Origin: Rattus norvegicus
Lineage: Eukaryota > Chordata > Mammalia > Rodentia > Muridae
Length of the DNA: 64,000 nucleotides
Reading direction: 5' to 3'
Assembly (NCBI RefSeq): GCF_036323735.1
Contig: NC_086021.1
Span: forward strand, 130,641,976 to 130,705,975
Part shown: positions 45,985 through 56,104 of the stretch, piece after piece
Layout: each line of letters begins with the position of its first letter
Numbering within the stretch: the first letter of the stretch is position 1
Made by a program: the position numbers and the translations under genes
Notes under the pieces: model-generated
The model's database searches: none
The model's input: the letters and a program-made list of their open reading frames with translations, nothing else
What the model was told of the DNA's origin: nothing

Positions 45985-48900
45985 ATGAAGATAACAGGAA
46001 GCAAAAATCACTATTCCTTAATATCTCTCAATATCAATGGACTCAATTCCCCAATAAAAAGACACAGATTAACAAACAGGATATGTAATGAGGACTCAGC
46101 ATTTTGCAGCTTACAGGAAACATACCTCAGAGTCAAAGACAGACACCTCCTCAGAGTAAAGGAATGGAAAACAACTTTCCAAGCAAATGGTCTGAAGAAG
46201 CAAGCTGGAATAGCCATTCTAATATCGAATAAAATTGGTTTTCAACCAAAAGTCATCAAAAAAGATAAGGAAGGACACTTCATATTCATCAAAGGAAAAA
46301 TCCACTAAGATGAACTCTTAATCCTAAATATCTATGCTCCAAATACAAGTGCACCAACATACATAAAAGAAATCTTACTAAAGCTCAAAGCACACATTGC
46401 ACTTCACACAATAATAGTAGGAGATTTCAACACCCCACTCTCATCAATGGAAAGATCATGGAAGGAGAAATTAAAGAGAGACATATACAGACTATCAAAA
46501 GTTATGAACCAAATGGACTTAAGAGATATTCATACAACATCCTATCCTAAAACACTTCATGGTATTTTTTCCAAAATTGACCATATAATCAGTCACAAAA
46601 CAGGCCTCAAAAGATAGAGAAAGATAGAAATAATCCCATGCATCCTATCATACCACCATGGGCTAAAGCTGGTCTTCAATAACAATAAGGAAAGAATGCC
46701 CACATATACATGTAAGTTCAACAATGCTCTACGCAATGATAACCTGGTCAAGGGAGAAATAAAGAAATTAAAGACTTCTTAGAATTTAATGATAATGATG
46801 GTATAACATACCAAAACTTATGGGACACAATGAAAGTTGCACTAAGAGGAAAACTCATAGCTCTGAGTGCCTATAGAAAGAAACAGGAGAGAGCATATAT
46901 CAGCAGTTTGACAGCACACCTAAAAGCTCTAGAAGAAAAAGAAGCAAATACACCCAAGAGGAGTAGAAGGCAGGAAATAATCAAACTCAGAGCTAAAACC
47001 AACTAAGTAGAAACAAAAAGGACTATAAAAGAATCAACAGAACCAAAAGCTGCTTCTTTGAGAAAATCAACAAGATAGATAAAACCTTAGCCAGACTAAC
47101 CAGAGGACACAGAGGCACAAATTAACAAAGTCAGAAACAAAAAGGGAGACATAAAAACAGAATCAGAGGAAATTAAAAAAAATCATGAGATACTACGACC
47201 AAAGCCTATATTCAACAAAATTTGAAAATCTTAAGGAATTGGACAATTTCCTAGACAGATACCACGTACCCAAGTTAAATCAGGAACAGATAAACCATTT
47301 ACACAATCCCATAACTCCTAAAGAAATAGAAGCAGTCATTAAAAGTCTTCCAACCAAAAAGAGCCCAGGTCCAGATGGGTTTAGTGCAGAATTCTATCAG
47401 ACTTTCATAGAAGACCTCATACCAAACTATCCAAACTATTCCACAAAATTGAAACAGATGGAGCACTGCCGAATTCCTTCTATGAAGCCACAATTACTCT
47501 TATACCTAAACACACAAAGACACAACAAAGAAAGAGACCAATTTCAGACCAATTTCTCTCATAAATTTTGACGCAAAAATATTCAATAAAATTCTTGCAA
47601 ATCGAATCCAAGAACACATCAAAACACATCCATCATGATCAAGTAGATTTCATCCCAGGTATGCAGGGATGGTTTAATACACGGAAAACCATCAACGTAA
47701 TCCACTATATAAACAAAGTGAAAGATAAAAACCACGTGATCATTTCATCAGATGCTGAGAAAGCATTTGACAAAATTCAACACCCCTTCATGATAAAAGT
47801 CCTGGAAAGAACAGGAATTCAAAGCCCATACCTAAACATAGTAAAAGCCATATACAGCAAACCAGTCGCTAACGTTAAACTAAATGGAGAGAAACTTGAA
47901 GCAATTCCACTAAAATCATGGACTAGACAAGGCTACGCACTCTCTCCCTACTTATTCAATATAGTTCTCGAAGTCCTAGCCAGAGCAATCAGACAACAAA
48001 AGGAGGTCAAGGGGATACAGATCGGAAAAGAAGAAGTCAAAATATCACTATTTGCAGATGATATGAATGTATATTTAAGTGATCCCAAAAGTTCCACCAG
48101 AGAACTACTAAACCTGATAAAACACCTTCAGCAAAGTGGCTGGGTGTAAAATTAACTCAAATAAATCACTAGCCTTCCTCTACACAAAAGAGAAACAAGC
48201 CAAGAAAGAAATTAGGGAAACGACACCCTTCATAATAGTCCCAAATAATATAAAGTACCTCGGTGTGACTTTAACCAAGCAAGTAAAAGATCTATACAAT
48301 AAGAGCTTCAAGACTCTGAAGAAAGAAATTGAAGAAGACCTCAGAAGATGGAAAGATCTTCCATGCTCGTGGATTGACAGGATTAATATAGTAAAAATGG
48401 CCATTTTACCAAAAGCGATCTAAATATTCAATGCAATCCCCATCAAAATTCCAATCCAATTCTTCATATAGTTAGACAGAACAATTTTCAAATCCATCTA
48501 GAATAACAAAAAAAACCAGGATAGCTAAAACTATCCTCAACAATAAAAGAACATCCAGGGGAATCACTATCTCTGAACTCAAGCAGTATTACAGAGTAAT
48601 AGGGATAAAAACTATATGGTATTGGTACAGAGACTGGCAGATAGACCCAGAAATGAACCCACACACCAATGGTCACTTGATTTTTGACAAAGGAGCCAAA
48701 ACCATCCAATGGAAAAAAGATAGCATTTTCAGCAAATGGTGCTGGTTCAACTGGACGTCAACATGTAGAAGATTGCAGATCAATCCATTATCACCCTGTA
48801 CAAAGCCTAAGTCCAAGTGGATTAAGGACTTGCACATCAAACGAGATACACTCAAACTGAGAGAAGAAAAAGTGGGGAAGAATCTCAAACACATGGGCAT

Positions 48901-50219
48901 TGAAGAAAATTTCCTGAACAAAACACCAATGGCTTATGCTCTAAGATCAAGATTCGATGAATGGGATCTCATAAAGCTACAAAGCTTCTGTAAGGCAAAG
49001 GATACTGTTGTTAGGACAAAACAGTAGCCAACAGATTGGGAAAAGATCCTCTCCCGAGAGACACAGCCAGAATACAGCAATCACAGAGGCGTATGCCAGC
49101 AGCAAGCCACTGAATTGAGGGTGGGACCCCCGATGAAGGAATCAGAGAGAGAACTGGGGGAGCTTGGGGGGGTTCGAGACCCCATGTGTACAGCAATGCC
49201 AAGCAACCAGAGCTTCCAGGGACTAAGCCACTACCTAAGGACTATACATGGACTGACCCTGGACTCTGACCTCATGGGTAGCAATGAATATCCTAGTGGG
49301 AGCACCAGTGGAAGGGGAAGCCCTGGGTCCTGCTAAGACTGAACCCCCAGTGAGCTAGATTGTTGGGGGGAGGGCGGCGAGGGGGGGAGGTTGGGGAGGG
49401 GAGCACCCATGGAGAAGGGGAGGGGGGAGGGGGATGTTTGCCCAGACGCCGGGAGAGGGAATAGCACTCGAGATGTATATAGGAAATACTCAAGTTAATA
49501 AAGAAAAAAAAAAAAAAAGAAAAGATCCTTATCAATCCTACAACTGATAGGGGGCTTATATCCAAAATATACAAAGAAATCACGAAGTTAGACTGCAGGG
49601 AGACAAATAACCCTATTAAAAATGGGGTTCAGAGCTAGACAAAGAATTCACAGCTGAGGAATATCAAATGGCTGAGAAGCACCTAAAGAAATGTTCAACA
49701 TCTTTAGTCATAAGGGAAATGCAAATCAAAACAACCCTGAGATTCCACATCACACCAGTCAGAATGGTTAAGATAAAAAATTCCAGTGACAGCAGATACT
49801 GGCGAGGATGTGGAGAAAGAGGAACGCTCCTCCATTGTTGGTGGGATTGCAGACTGGTACAACCATTCTGGAAATCTGTCTGGAGGTTCCTCAGAAAATT
49901 GGACATTGAACTACCTGAGGACCAAGCTATACCTCTCTTGGGCATATACCCAAAAGATGCTCCAACATACAACAAAGACACATGATCCACTATGTTGATA
50001 GCAGCCTTAATTATAATAGCCTGAAGCTGGAAAGAACCCAGATGCCCTTCTATAGAGGAATGGATACAGAAAATGTGGTACATCTACACAATGGACTACT
50101 ACCCCGCTATCAAAAACAATGACTTTATGAAATACATAGGCAAATATCATCCTGAGTGAGGTATCCCAATCACAGAAAAACACACATGGTATGCACTCCA
50201 CTCATTAATAAGTGGCTAT
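45985..50219 (+). pseudogene. L1 ORF2 (copy E), dead
   Basis: ORF2p carries an APE-type endonuclease and a reverse transcriptase. The ATG at 45,985 starts MKITGSKNHYSLISLNINGL. EN motifs seen: LQETYL (46,110), VGDFNTP near 46,420. The first stop is at 46,306. The SDHHGL motif reads SYHHGL at about 46,648-46,665, so the catalytic Asp is lost. RT: SPGPDGFSAEFYQ (47,366), DAEKAFDKIQH (47,749), FADD near 48,052-48,063 intact. Frames shift near 47,540 and 48,130. A foreign L1 fragment sits at 49,051-49,518. The Cys-rich end CGERGTLLHCWWDC (49,809-49,853) is intact. Confidence 0.93.
49051..49518 (+). mobile_element. L1Rn 3' UTR fragment inserted in copy E, with A-to-G skew
   Basis: Flanked by perfect 11-bp copies GAAAAGATCCT (49,040-49,050 and 49,519-49,529), ending in an A tail at 49,499-49,518. 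Severely 5'-truncated: only the 3' UTR from CTCCCGAGAGACACAGCC remains. Compared by eye with copies D and 62.5 kb it carries about 23 A-to-G changes and only one G-to-A (details under findings). Its 3' end variant (CACTCG, GTATATA) is that of the young subfamily. Confidence 0.95.
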
Positions 50220-50972
50220 TAGCCCAAATGCTCGAATTACCCAAGATTCACAGAATACATGAAACTCAGGATGATGAAAATGAATTCTTCACTCCTTCTT
50301 TAAAACAGGAACAAGAATACCCTTAAGCGGGGATAGGAAGGCAAAGTTGAGAACAGAGACTGAAGAACACCCATTCAGAGACTGTCCCACATTTGACCCA
50401 TACATATACAGCCACCAGTGTAGATAAGAAGGATGAAGCAAAGAGGTGAAGGCTGACAGGAACCGGATGTAGATCTCTCCTGAGAGAAACAGCCAGAATA
50501 TGGAAAATACATAGGTGAATGCCATCATTAAACCACTGAATTGAGAATGGGACCCCCGTTGAAGGAAACAGAGAAAGAACTGAAAGAGCTGAAGGGGCTC
50601 GAGACCCCATATGAACAACAATGCCCAGCAACCAGAGCTTCCAGAGACTAAGCCACTACCCAAAGACTATACATGGACTGACCCTGGGCTCTACATTCGT
50701 AGGTAGCAATGAATAGCCTTGTAGGGGCACCAGTGGAAGGGGAAGCCCTTGGCCCTGCCAAGGCTGGACCCCCAGTGAATGTGATTGTTGGGGGAGGGCA
50801 GTAATGGGGGGAGAATGGGGAGGGTAACACCCATATAGAAGGAAAGGGGCAGGGGTTAAGGGGCTGTTGGCCTGGAAACCGGGAAATGGAATAACATTTG
50901 AAATGTAAATAATAAATTCCCAATTTGATAAAGATGGAGAAAAAAAAAGACACAAAACCAAACATGTGAAAA
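50220..50972 (+). other. 3' UTR and A-rich tail of copy E
   Basis: TAGCCCAAATGCTCGAATTA (50,220), then GACCGTCCC-type purine/pyrimidine blocks, a G-rich tract at 50,788-50,825 and AAATGTAAATAATAAATTCC at 50,900-50,919. The tail is impure (GATAAAGATGGAG, then A9, then ACACAAAACC), which suggests age. Confidence 0.82.
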
Positions 50973-52112
50973 AACACTGACACAAAAATATTTCATAAAA
51001 TACTTGTAAACCAAATCCAAGCACACATTCACCCTGGTCAATAGACTTCATTCCAGAGATGCAGAGGCAGATCAATATATGAAAATCCATCAACATAATC
51101 TACCATACAAATAAACTGAAAGAAAAAAAACCCACATCATTATCTTACTAGATGCCTAAAAAGAATTTGACAAAATTCAACACCCCTTCATGATAAAAAT
51201 CTTGGAAAAGGTGTTAAATAAGGTGCAGATTTAAACACAATGAAGACAATATACAGCAAGCCAATGCCCAACATCAAATATAATGGAGAGAAACTTAAAG
51301 CATTTCAACTATAATGAGAGACAAGGCTAGGCTGGTCTCCCCCCTAATCTCTTCAATATAGTACTTGATGTTCTAGCTAGAGCAATAAGATTACAAAAGG
51401 AAATCCAGGGGATACAAATTGGAAAGGAGTAATTCAAACTATCAGTATTTGCAGATGATATGACAGTGTGCATAATTGACATTAAAAATTATACCAGAGA
51501 ACTCCTATAGCTGATAAACACCTTTAGTAGAGTGGTTGGATACAAAATTAACTCCAAGAAATTGGTAGCCCTCCTCTACACAAGCAATAAATAGGCTGAG
51601 AAAGAATTAAAAGAAACAGTACCCTTCACGATAGCCACAAATAACATAAAATACCTTGGAGTAACTGGAACCAAGCAAGTGAAAGACCTGCACGATAAGA
51701 ATGCAAGTTTCTGAAGAAAGAAATGGAAGATCTCCCGTGACCATGAATTGGTAGGATTAACATAGTAAAAATGGCCATTTTACCAAAAGCAATCTACAGA
51801 TTCAATGTAATCCCCATCAAAATTCCAACGCAGTTCTTCACAAATCTTGAAAGAACAATTTTTAACTTCATATCCAAAACCAAAAACTCAGGATAGCTAA
51901 AATGATCCTGAACTATGAAAGAACTTATGGATATGTACCCCTATGCCTGACTTCAGGCTGTACTACAGAGCAGTAGTAATAAAAACTCCATGATATTGGT
52001 ATAGAAACAGACAGGTGGATCAATGGAATAAAATTGAAGCCCTCAGAAATAAACCTACTGACATTTGAATTTTGATAAAGAAGACAAAACCATACAATGG
52101 AAAAGGGTGAGC
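50973..52112 (+). pseudogene. L1 ORF2 RT half (copy C), decayed
   Basis: Resumes ORF2 of copy C with the phrase for TLTQKYFIKYL and runs through the RT core. The active-site motif FADD is intact at about 51,448-51,459 (TTTGCAGATGAT), and the YKINSKKLVALL-type block follows at about 51,540. Stops and shifts elsewhere; no product is possible. It ends at AACCATACAATGG, where a processed pseudogene is inserted. Confidence 0.82.
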
Positions 52113-52723
52113 TCTAGTATTATAGATGTAGGACAGTACTGTATCATACCTCTGTGGATGTAAAATAGCTTGTACCTGCTTTATGATACGTAGTAGTGAC
52201 CGTGCTTTATCAGAGCTGTTTTTAATGATGTTGCTCAGAATGTTTTCTTTCCAGATGATGATTGAGAAGCTAATTTAAAAAAAAATGGTGCCAGGTACCA
52301 CAAGAGTAACAGAACTGTGCTGTTTTCTGGGGTTTTGTTTTTTTACTTTTTTTTTTTAATGGAGTGTGCTGGATGTCTCTACAGTTTCGGTCAGATGACT
52401 GCAGAACCTGGAAAAGCTGTTGCTGCTGTTGATGCATAACACACTGCTATTATTGGTCTTTTTATATAAATATAAATATATATATACAGATATATAATTT
52501 GAATTTTTTGAAACTTTAGCTGTGCTGTCAACTTTGGAAAAAAGTATCCCCGTTTACTGTGTTGAGTTGGCACTGTACAGAAATTAACAGCCATATTGGT
52601 CTAGAAATGTTGAACTTAAGTTTTTTCCATTTGTACAGGGGTAACGCACTGTATTAAATATGTAAGGTCTTATCTACGTGGGTTTGATTACAAAAACTAA
52701 TAAAGTATTCTCTAAATAAAAAA
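52113..52723 (+). pseudogene. Processed pseudogene: 3' UTR of an unidentified mRNA
   Basis: A 611-bp non-L1 block ends in two poly(A) signals and a pure A tail, and is flanked by AAAAGGGTGAGC at 52,101-52,112 and 52,724-52,735 (the A part overlaps the tail). Removing it restores the L1 ORF2 text AATGGAAAAGGGTGAGCATC. The content is 3' UTR-like: T-rich, AU-rich, no long frame. This is the structure of an mRNA copied by L1 machinery and 5'-truncated. I do not recognise the parent gene. Confidence 0.88.
52699..52720 (+). promoter_or_regulatory. Two poly(A) signals of the processed pseudogene
   Basis: AATAAA at 52,699-52,704 and again at 52,715-52,720. The first lies about 20 bp before the A tail, the normal distance for cleavage. 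The second merges with the tail. Confidence 0.75.
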
Positions 52724-52735
52724 AAAAGGGTGAGC

Positions 52736-53165
52736 ATCTTCAACAAATGGTGCTGATCTACCTGGATGTCTGCATGTAGAAGAATACAAATAGATCCATA
52801 TTTATCACTGCATGAAACTCAAGTCCAAATGGATTAAAGCACTAAACACAAAACCAGACACATTTAATCTAATAGAGAGAAATTTGGGAATAGCCTTGAA
52901 CTTTTTGGTTCAGTAGTCAATTTCCTGAACAGAGCACCAATGTCTCAGGCACTAAGGTCAATAATTAATAAGTGGGACCTCATGAAATTGAAGTTTCTGT
53001 GTGTCAAAGGATACAGTCATCAGGACAAAATCATAGCCTACAGATTGGGAAAATATCTTCACTAAGCCTATATCCAACAGAGGGCTCATATCCAAAATAT
53101 ATAAAGAACTCAAGAAACTGCAAATCAACAAACCAAATAACCAGAATACTAGTCTTTTAACTGAA
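52736..53165 (+). pseudogene. L1 ORF2 late part (copy C), 3' truncated
   Basis: Continues ORF2: CAACAAATGGTGCTGATCTA, then GAATACAAATAGATCCATAT, then TCCAAAATATATAAAGAACT. The similarity ends near 53,165, after the phrase for KPNNQN, well before the Cys-rich end. The missing ORF2 end and 3' UTR must have been lost after insertion, because L1 insertion starts from the 3' end. Confidence 0.82.
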
Positions 53166-53189
53166 AGACAAAGAAAATCTATTTATACA

Positions 53190-53722
53190 GTCTGTTGTAT
53201 TCCTCCATGTATATACCTCTGAAACAGGGCCCTGGACCTCAGCATGACTGGTGCCATGTTAGAGGCACCATTCTGATCTTAAAACCCAGCACATGTGTCC
53301 CAACTCCTGCCAAAACAGAAACAAAGACCTAGTTCATAGATTCAGGAAAGATCCTTGCTTTTTGGTTTCTGTCATCCTTTTTCTTCCTAACTGAAGTGTG
53401 TCAACCAGAATGTGTCTTTTGTGCATAAAAGACAAAGAGCCACAAGGTTTGTTGTACCTGCATAATATGGGCAAGTTCCCCATGCAACTACCTGCTAGCA
53501 AGAAAGGTTTCTTATTTAGCTTAAGAGTGTCTGGGTAGGAATCTCTGATAGGCAAGATTCCTAGAGACTGAGTCACCAGGACACAGTGAGGAGTTGTCTT
53601 AGATTCTTTCTGGGGTGACAGCATGGGAAACACTTTTTCTAGGGAACTCACATTCTGGGACATTCCCCATGAACTTCTCCTGCCTGCAGTACTAACATTC
53701 CAGAGGATCCTGGTACCTCTAC
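53190..53722. repeat. Unnamed stretch next to the L1 break, possibly LTR-derived
   Basis: It contains LTR-like words (GTGCATAAAAGACAAAGAGC at 53,421 with a TATA-like ATAAAAG; GGGTGACAGCATGGGAAACA). No TG...CA termini or target-site duplication was found. An open minus-strand frame at 53,334-53,957 extends through the purine repeat and is not supported as coding. Confidence 0.25.
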
Positions 53723-53723
53723 A

Positions 53724-53788
<65 letters not shown>

Positions 53789-53810
53789 GAGGGAGGGAGG
53801 GAGGGAGGGA

Positions 53811-53842
<32 letters not shown>

Positions 53843-53848
53843 AAGAAA
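53724..53848. repeat. (GAAA)n(GA)n(GGGA)n purine tract
   Basis: About 125 bp of pure purine on the plus strand: AAAG units, then GA, then GGGA, then AAAG again. Confidence 0.96.
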
Positions 53849-55493
53849 TTACAGAAAGTCTCCTAAATCTGTCATCTTCAGAGGTAAGTCTGTTTATGAA
53901 GGCTTCTGAATAGGACACTGAAGAAAGGCTGGACACAGCCCTAACTCTGGGAGCCAAATGAGATGTCCCTGAACCTCTGGTTTAATTCTCCATGGGGGTA
54001 CCTCTGGTTGTCTTTATTCTTTGCCTGTCTGTGTGTCTGTCTGTGTTTTTCTGTCAGTTTTGTTGATTGGGGAAATAGATCTAAATGGGAGGGGATGTGA
54101 GATGTCCCAGGATACTGTTTATGTGCATATGATATGAAGCACTTCAAGGAGAGCTTTGAGAATGAGTCTGCTAGAGCCTAACATTTTGGATACTGTCTTG
54201 GAGTGACCCTGAATACTCACCCCTCGAGACAGGATTAAAAAAAATTCTTATTTATTTGCTTACTGACATTTTTGGATTATTTCAATGACATCTATTCCAC
54301 CTCCTGTTCCCAAGTTTGGTCTCCAACATTTCTTCTTAGAAGGATGAACATTGAGACAATGCTTTGCCAGTGTTTCTGTCTCACCTCTCCGTTTCAGCCA
54401 GTTTCTCTCTGTTGATCCTGGTGGATTCTTCATCTGGCTTTGTCTACCTGTATTACAAACATCTCTTAGTCCCTAAAATTTTATGACTTCCCAAGTATTT
54501 AAAAGAAAATACTCTACAGCATAAATAGTTCCATAGTCTGAGTCAGTTCTATGTTGGCTATTTTGTACAGATAGTCTTTGAGGCTTGAGACAGCTCCTCT
54601 CAGCCATCTCTTTGCCTATAGTATTTGATGAACTTCACATTTTAAGGAACTCTAAAATAGTCAGATGGCATGGATTCTAGAGTTGTGTTTCCTAGAGAAG
54701 ATGAGGAAACTCTGTGAGTGAAATTTCCTGGAGAGACATTTAGAGAAGGGATTCTTTAGTTGTGGGATAGGCAGAGGGTGACTATGGCTTTTATTCAAGA
54801 ATGTGGAACCAAGCTGGGAGAAAGGGTATCCTTATATAGTTATAAATAAGTAGCAAGCCCATTTCAGATTCTTAATTTAACTGGACTTCCTGAATGAAGT
54901 CAAGTGTAGGAGGCAGCCACATGCTGCTTAGGAATATCCAGGATGTCCTGGTGCTGTTGCTGTCACTTTTCCTTTTCATGCAGATTTAGACTTATGAGAG
55001 AATTATGAGCGAGCAGATCATGATACCAGGAGACACTCTGGGAATTTCTGAGCTTATGAGTCAATTGGTGAGTTCCTAGGACTAAGCTGTAGTTTAATAT
55101 GCAGCTAAGCTTCTAATGTGAGGCGTTTCTCACAAGTATCCTGCTGCTTTGAGGCCATAATTTATGTCAAGTGAGCTTCTAGGATGATGTAAAAAAGAGA
55201 ACTTCGAAGTCTAGACCCATAGATTTATGGTGTCTTGAGCAGGTGTAATGAAAATGTAGTTTTTTACATTGTCTCTGTTCTGGGACACTGGGAATGTCAC
55301 TGTAAATCATTCACAACAGAGATGGCTTTGGCAACTTGAGGGTCTTGACTATCTGGTCTTGGTGGGTGGTTTGCCAATGGTTGACTCTTTTTCTGGTAAG
55401 CTCTGAGGGTACAAGTTAGGCAACCAGGTAGCTTTGTATGTACTCTTATGTTACTTTATAGCAATAAAATTTAAAGCTCTTTGTTCTAGCAAA
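53849..55493. other. Unique DNA, no gene seen
   Basis: No open frame above 70 codons outside the purine tract and no repeat that I can name. Confidence 0.45.
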
Positions 55494-55645
55494 CACTTTG
55501 TAAGGGTAGGAGGGAATGAGCTTTTTTTTATGAAACTCATTTTACAGATGAGAAAACAAAGAATCAGAGGAGCTGAAAAGCATTCATAGATCTTGGTCAG
55601 GTATACATGAGTGAGTAGGGAGTGTAACTCCCAGATCAGCAGTGT
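55494..55645 (+). mobile_element. MIR SINE fossil
   Basis: CTCATTTTACAGATGAGAAA (55,537) and the following CAAAGAATCAGAGG and GGTCAGGTATACATGAGTGA blocks keep MIR order from the core to the 3' part. Confidence 0.7.
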
Positions 55646-55774
55646 TGACTGGTATACAACATTTTCTATGCAGAGGCTCTTTGGGGGAAGGACACTGAGG
55701 ATACAATAGAAGGCAATTGTGAGGCAAAACTATTTTAATACTTAGGTCTATCTGTCACTTATCTCTCATCTATC

Positions 55775-55787
55775 TCCTATCTGTCTG

Positions 55788-55838
<51 letters not shown>

Positions 55839-55840
55839 GT
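55775..55840. repeat. (CTAT)n microsatellite
   Basis: About 14 CTAT units preceded by CTGT units. Confidence 0.96.
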
Positions 55841-55897
55841 TATCTACTTATAGAGGTGTCTTTGGGGAATAATTTGCAATGTGCCAGTATTTTTTCA

Positions 55898-56104
55898 TTT
55901 TAAAAATATTTATTTATTTTATTTTATGAGTGCTTTACTTGCACATATGTCTGTGCAGCATGTGTATGACTGGTGCCTGCAGAGGTCAAAAGTTGGCACC
56001 AGATGCCCTGGAACTGGAGTTACAGATGTTGTCAGCCACCATGTAAGTGCTGGTAATCAAACCCAGAATCCTATGAAAGAGCAACAAGTGCTTTCTAGAC
56101 CCTA
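55898..56104 (-). mobile_element. B3 SINE, antisense, near full length
   Basis: T-rich antisense tail (55,898-55,925), then GCACATATGTCTGTGCAGCA, GGTGCCTGCAGAGGTCAAAA, CCTGGAACTGGAGTTACAGA and a decayed tRNA-like head ending near 56,104. The order matches antisense B3. Confidence 0.85.

Larger units (their letters stand above)
43604..50972 (+). mobile_element. L1Rn-type L1 (copy E), near full length, inserted in ORF2 of copy C
   Basis: Contains two 5' UTR monomers, ORF1 (44,858-45,790), ORF2 (45,985-about 50,219), a 3' UTR and an A-rich tail from about 50,940. The flanks AACATTGACGCAG (43,591-43,603) and AACACTGACACAA (50,973-50,985) agree at 10 of 13 positions with only transitions, two of them at a former CpG/G site, fitting an old target-site duplication. 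An L1 3' UTR fragment (49,051-49,518) later inserted into its ORF2. The 3' end type (TAAATTCCCAATTTGATAAA) is older than that of copies at 1, 49.1 and 62.5 kb. Confidence 0.9.
32556..53165 (+). mobile_element. Old L1 (copy C), broken into four pieces by later insertions
   Basis: Read in order, four blocks form one L1: 5' UTR plus ORF1 start (32,556-33,288), rest of ORF1 plus first part of ORF2 (41,382-43,603), the RT half of ORF2 (50,973-52,112) and later ORF2 (52,736-about 53,165). Each junction is continuous in L1 coordinates once the intervening DNA is removed, and each insert has a recognisable 3' tail and duplicated target bases. The last part of ORF2 and the 3' UTR are absent. The copy is the oldest L1 of the cluster, since everything else interrupts it. 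Confidence 0.85.

Noticed and set aside
52113..52723. Naming the parent gene of the processed pseudogene
   Set aside because: Only 3' UTR is present and I do not recognise it with enough certainty to give a symbol.
53334..53957. 207-codon minus-strand open frame as a gene
   Set aside because: Its middle is the purine microsatellite, and neither side has a recognisable domain or splice context.
55775..55840. CRISPR-like array of short repeats
   Set aside because: It is a tetranucleotide microsatellite without spacers, in a mammalian genome.
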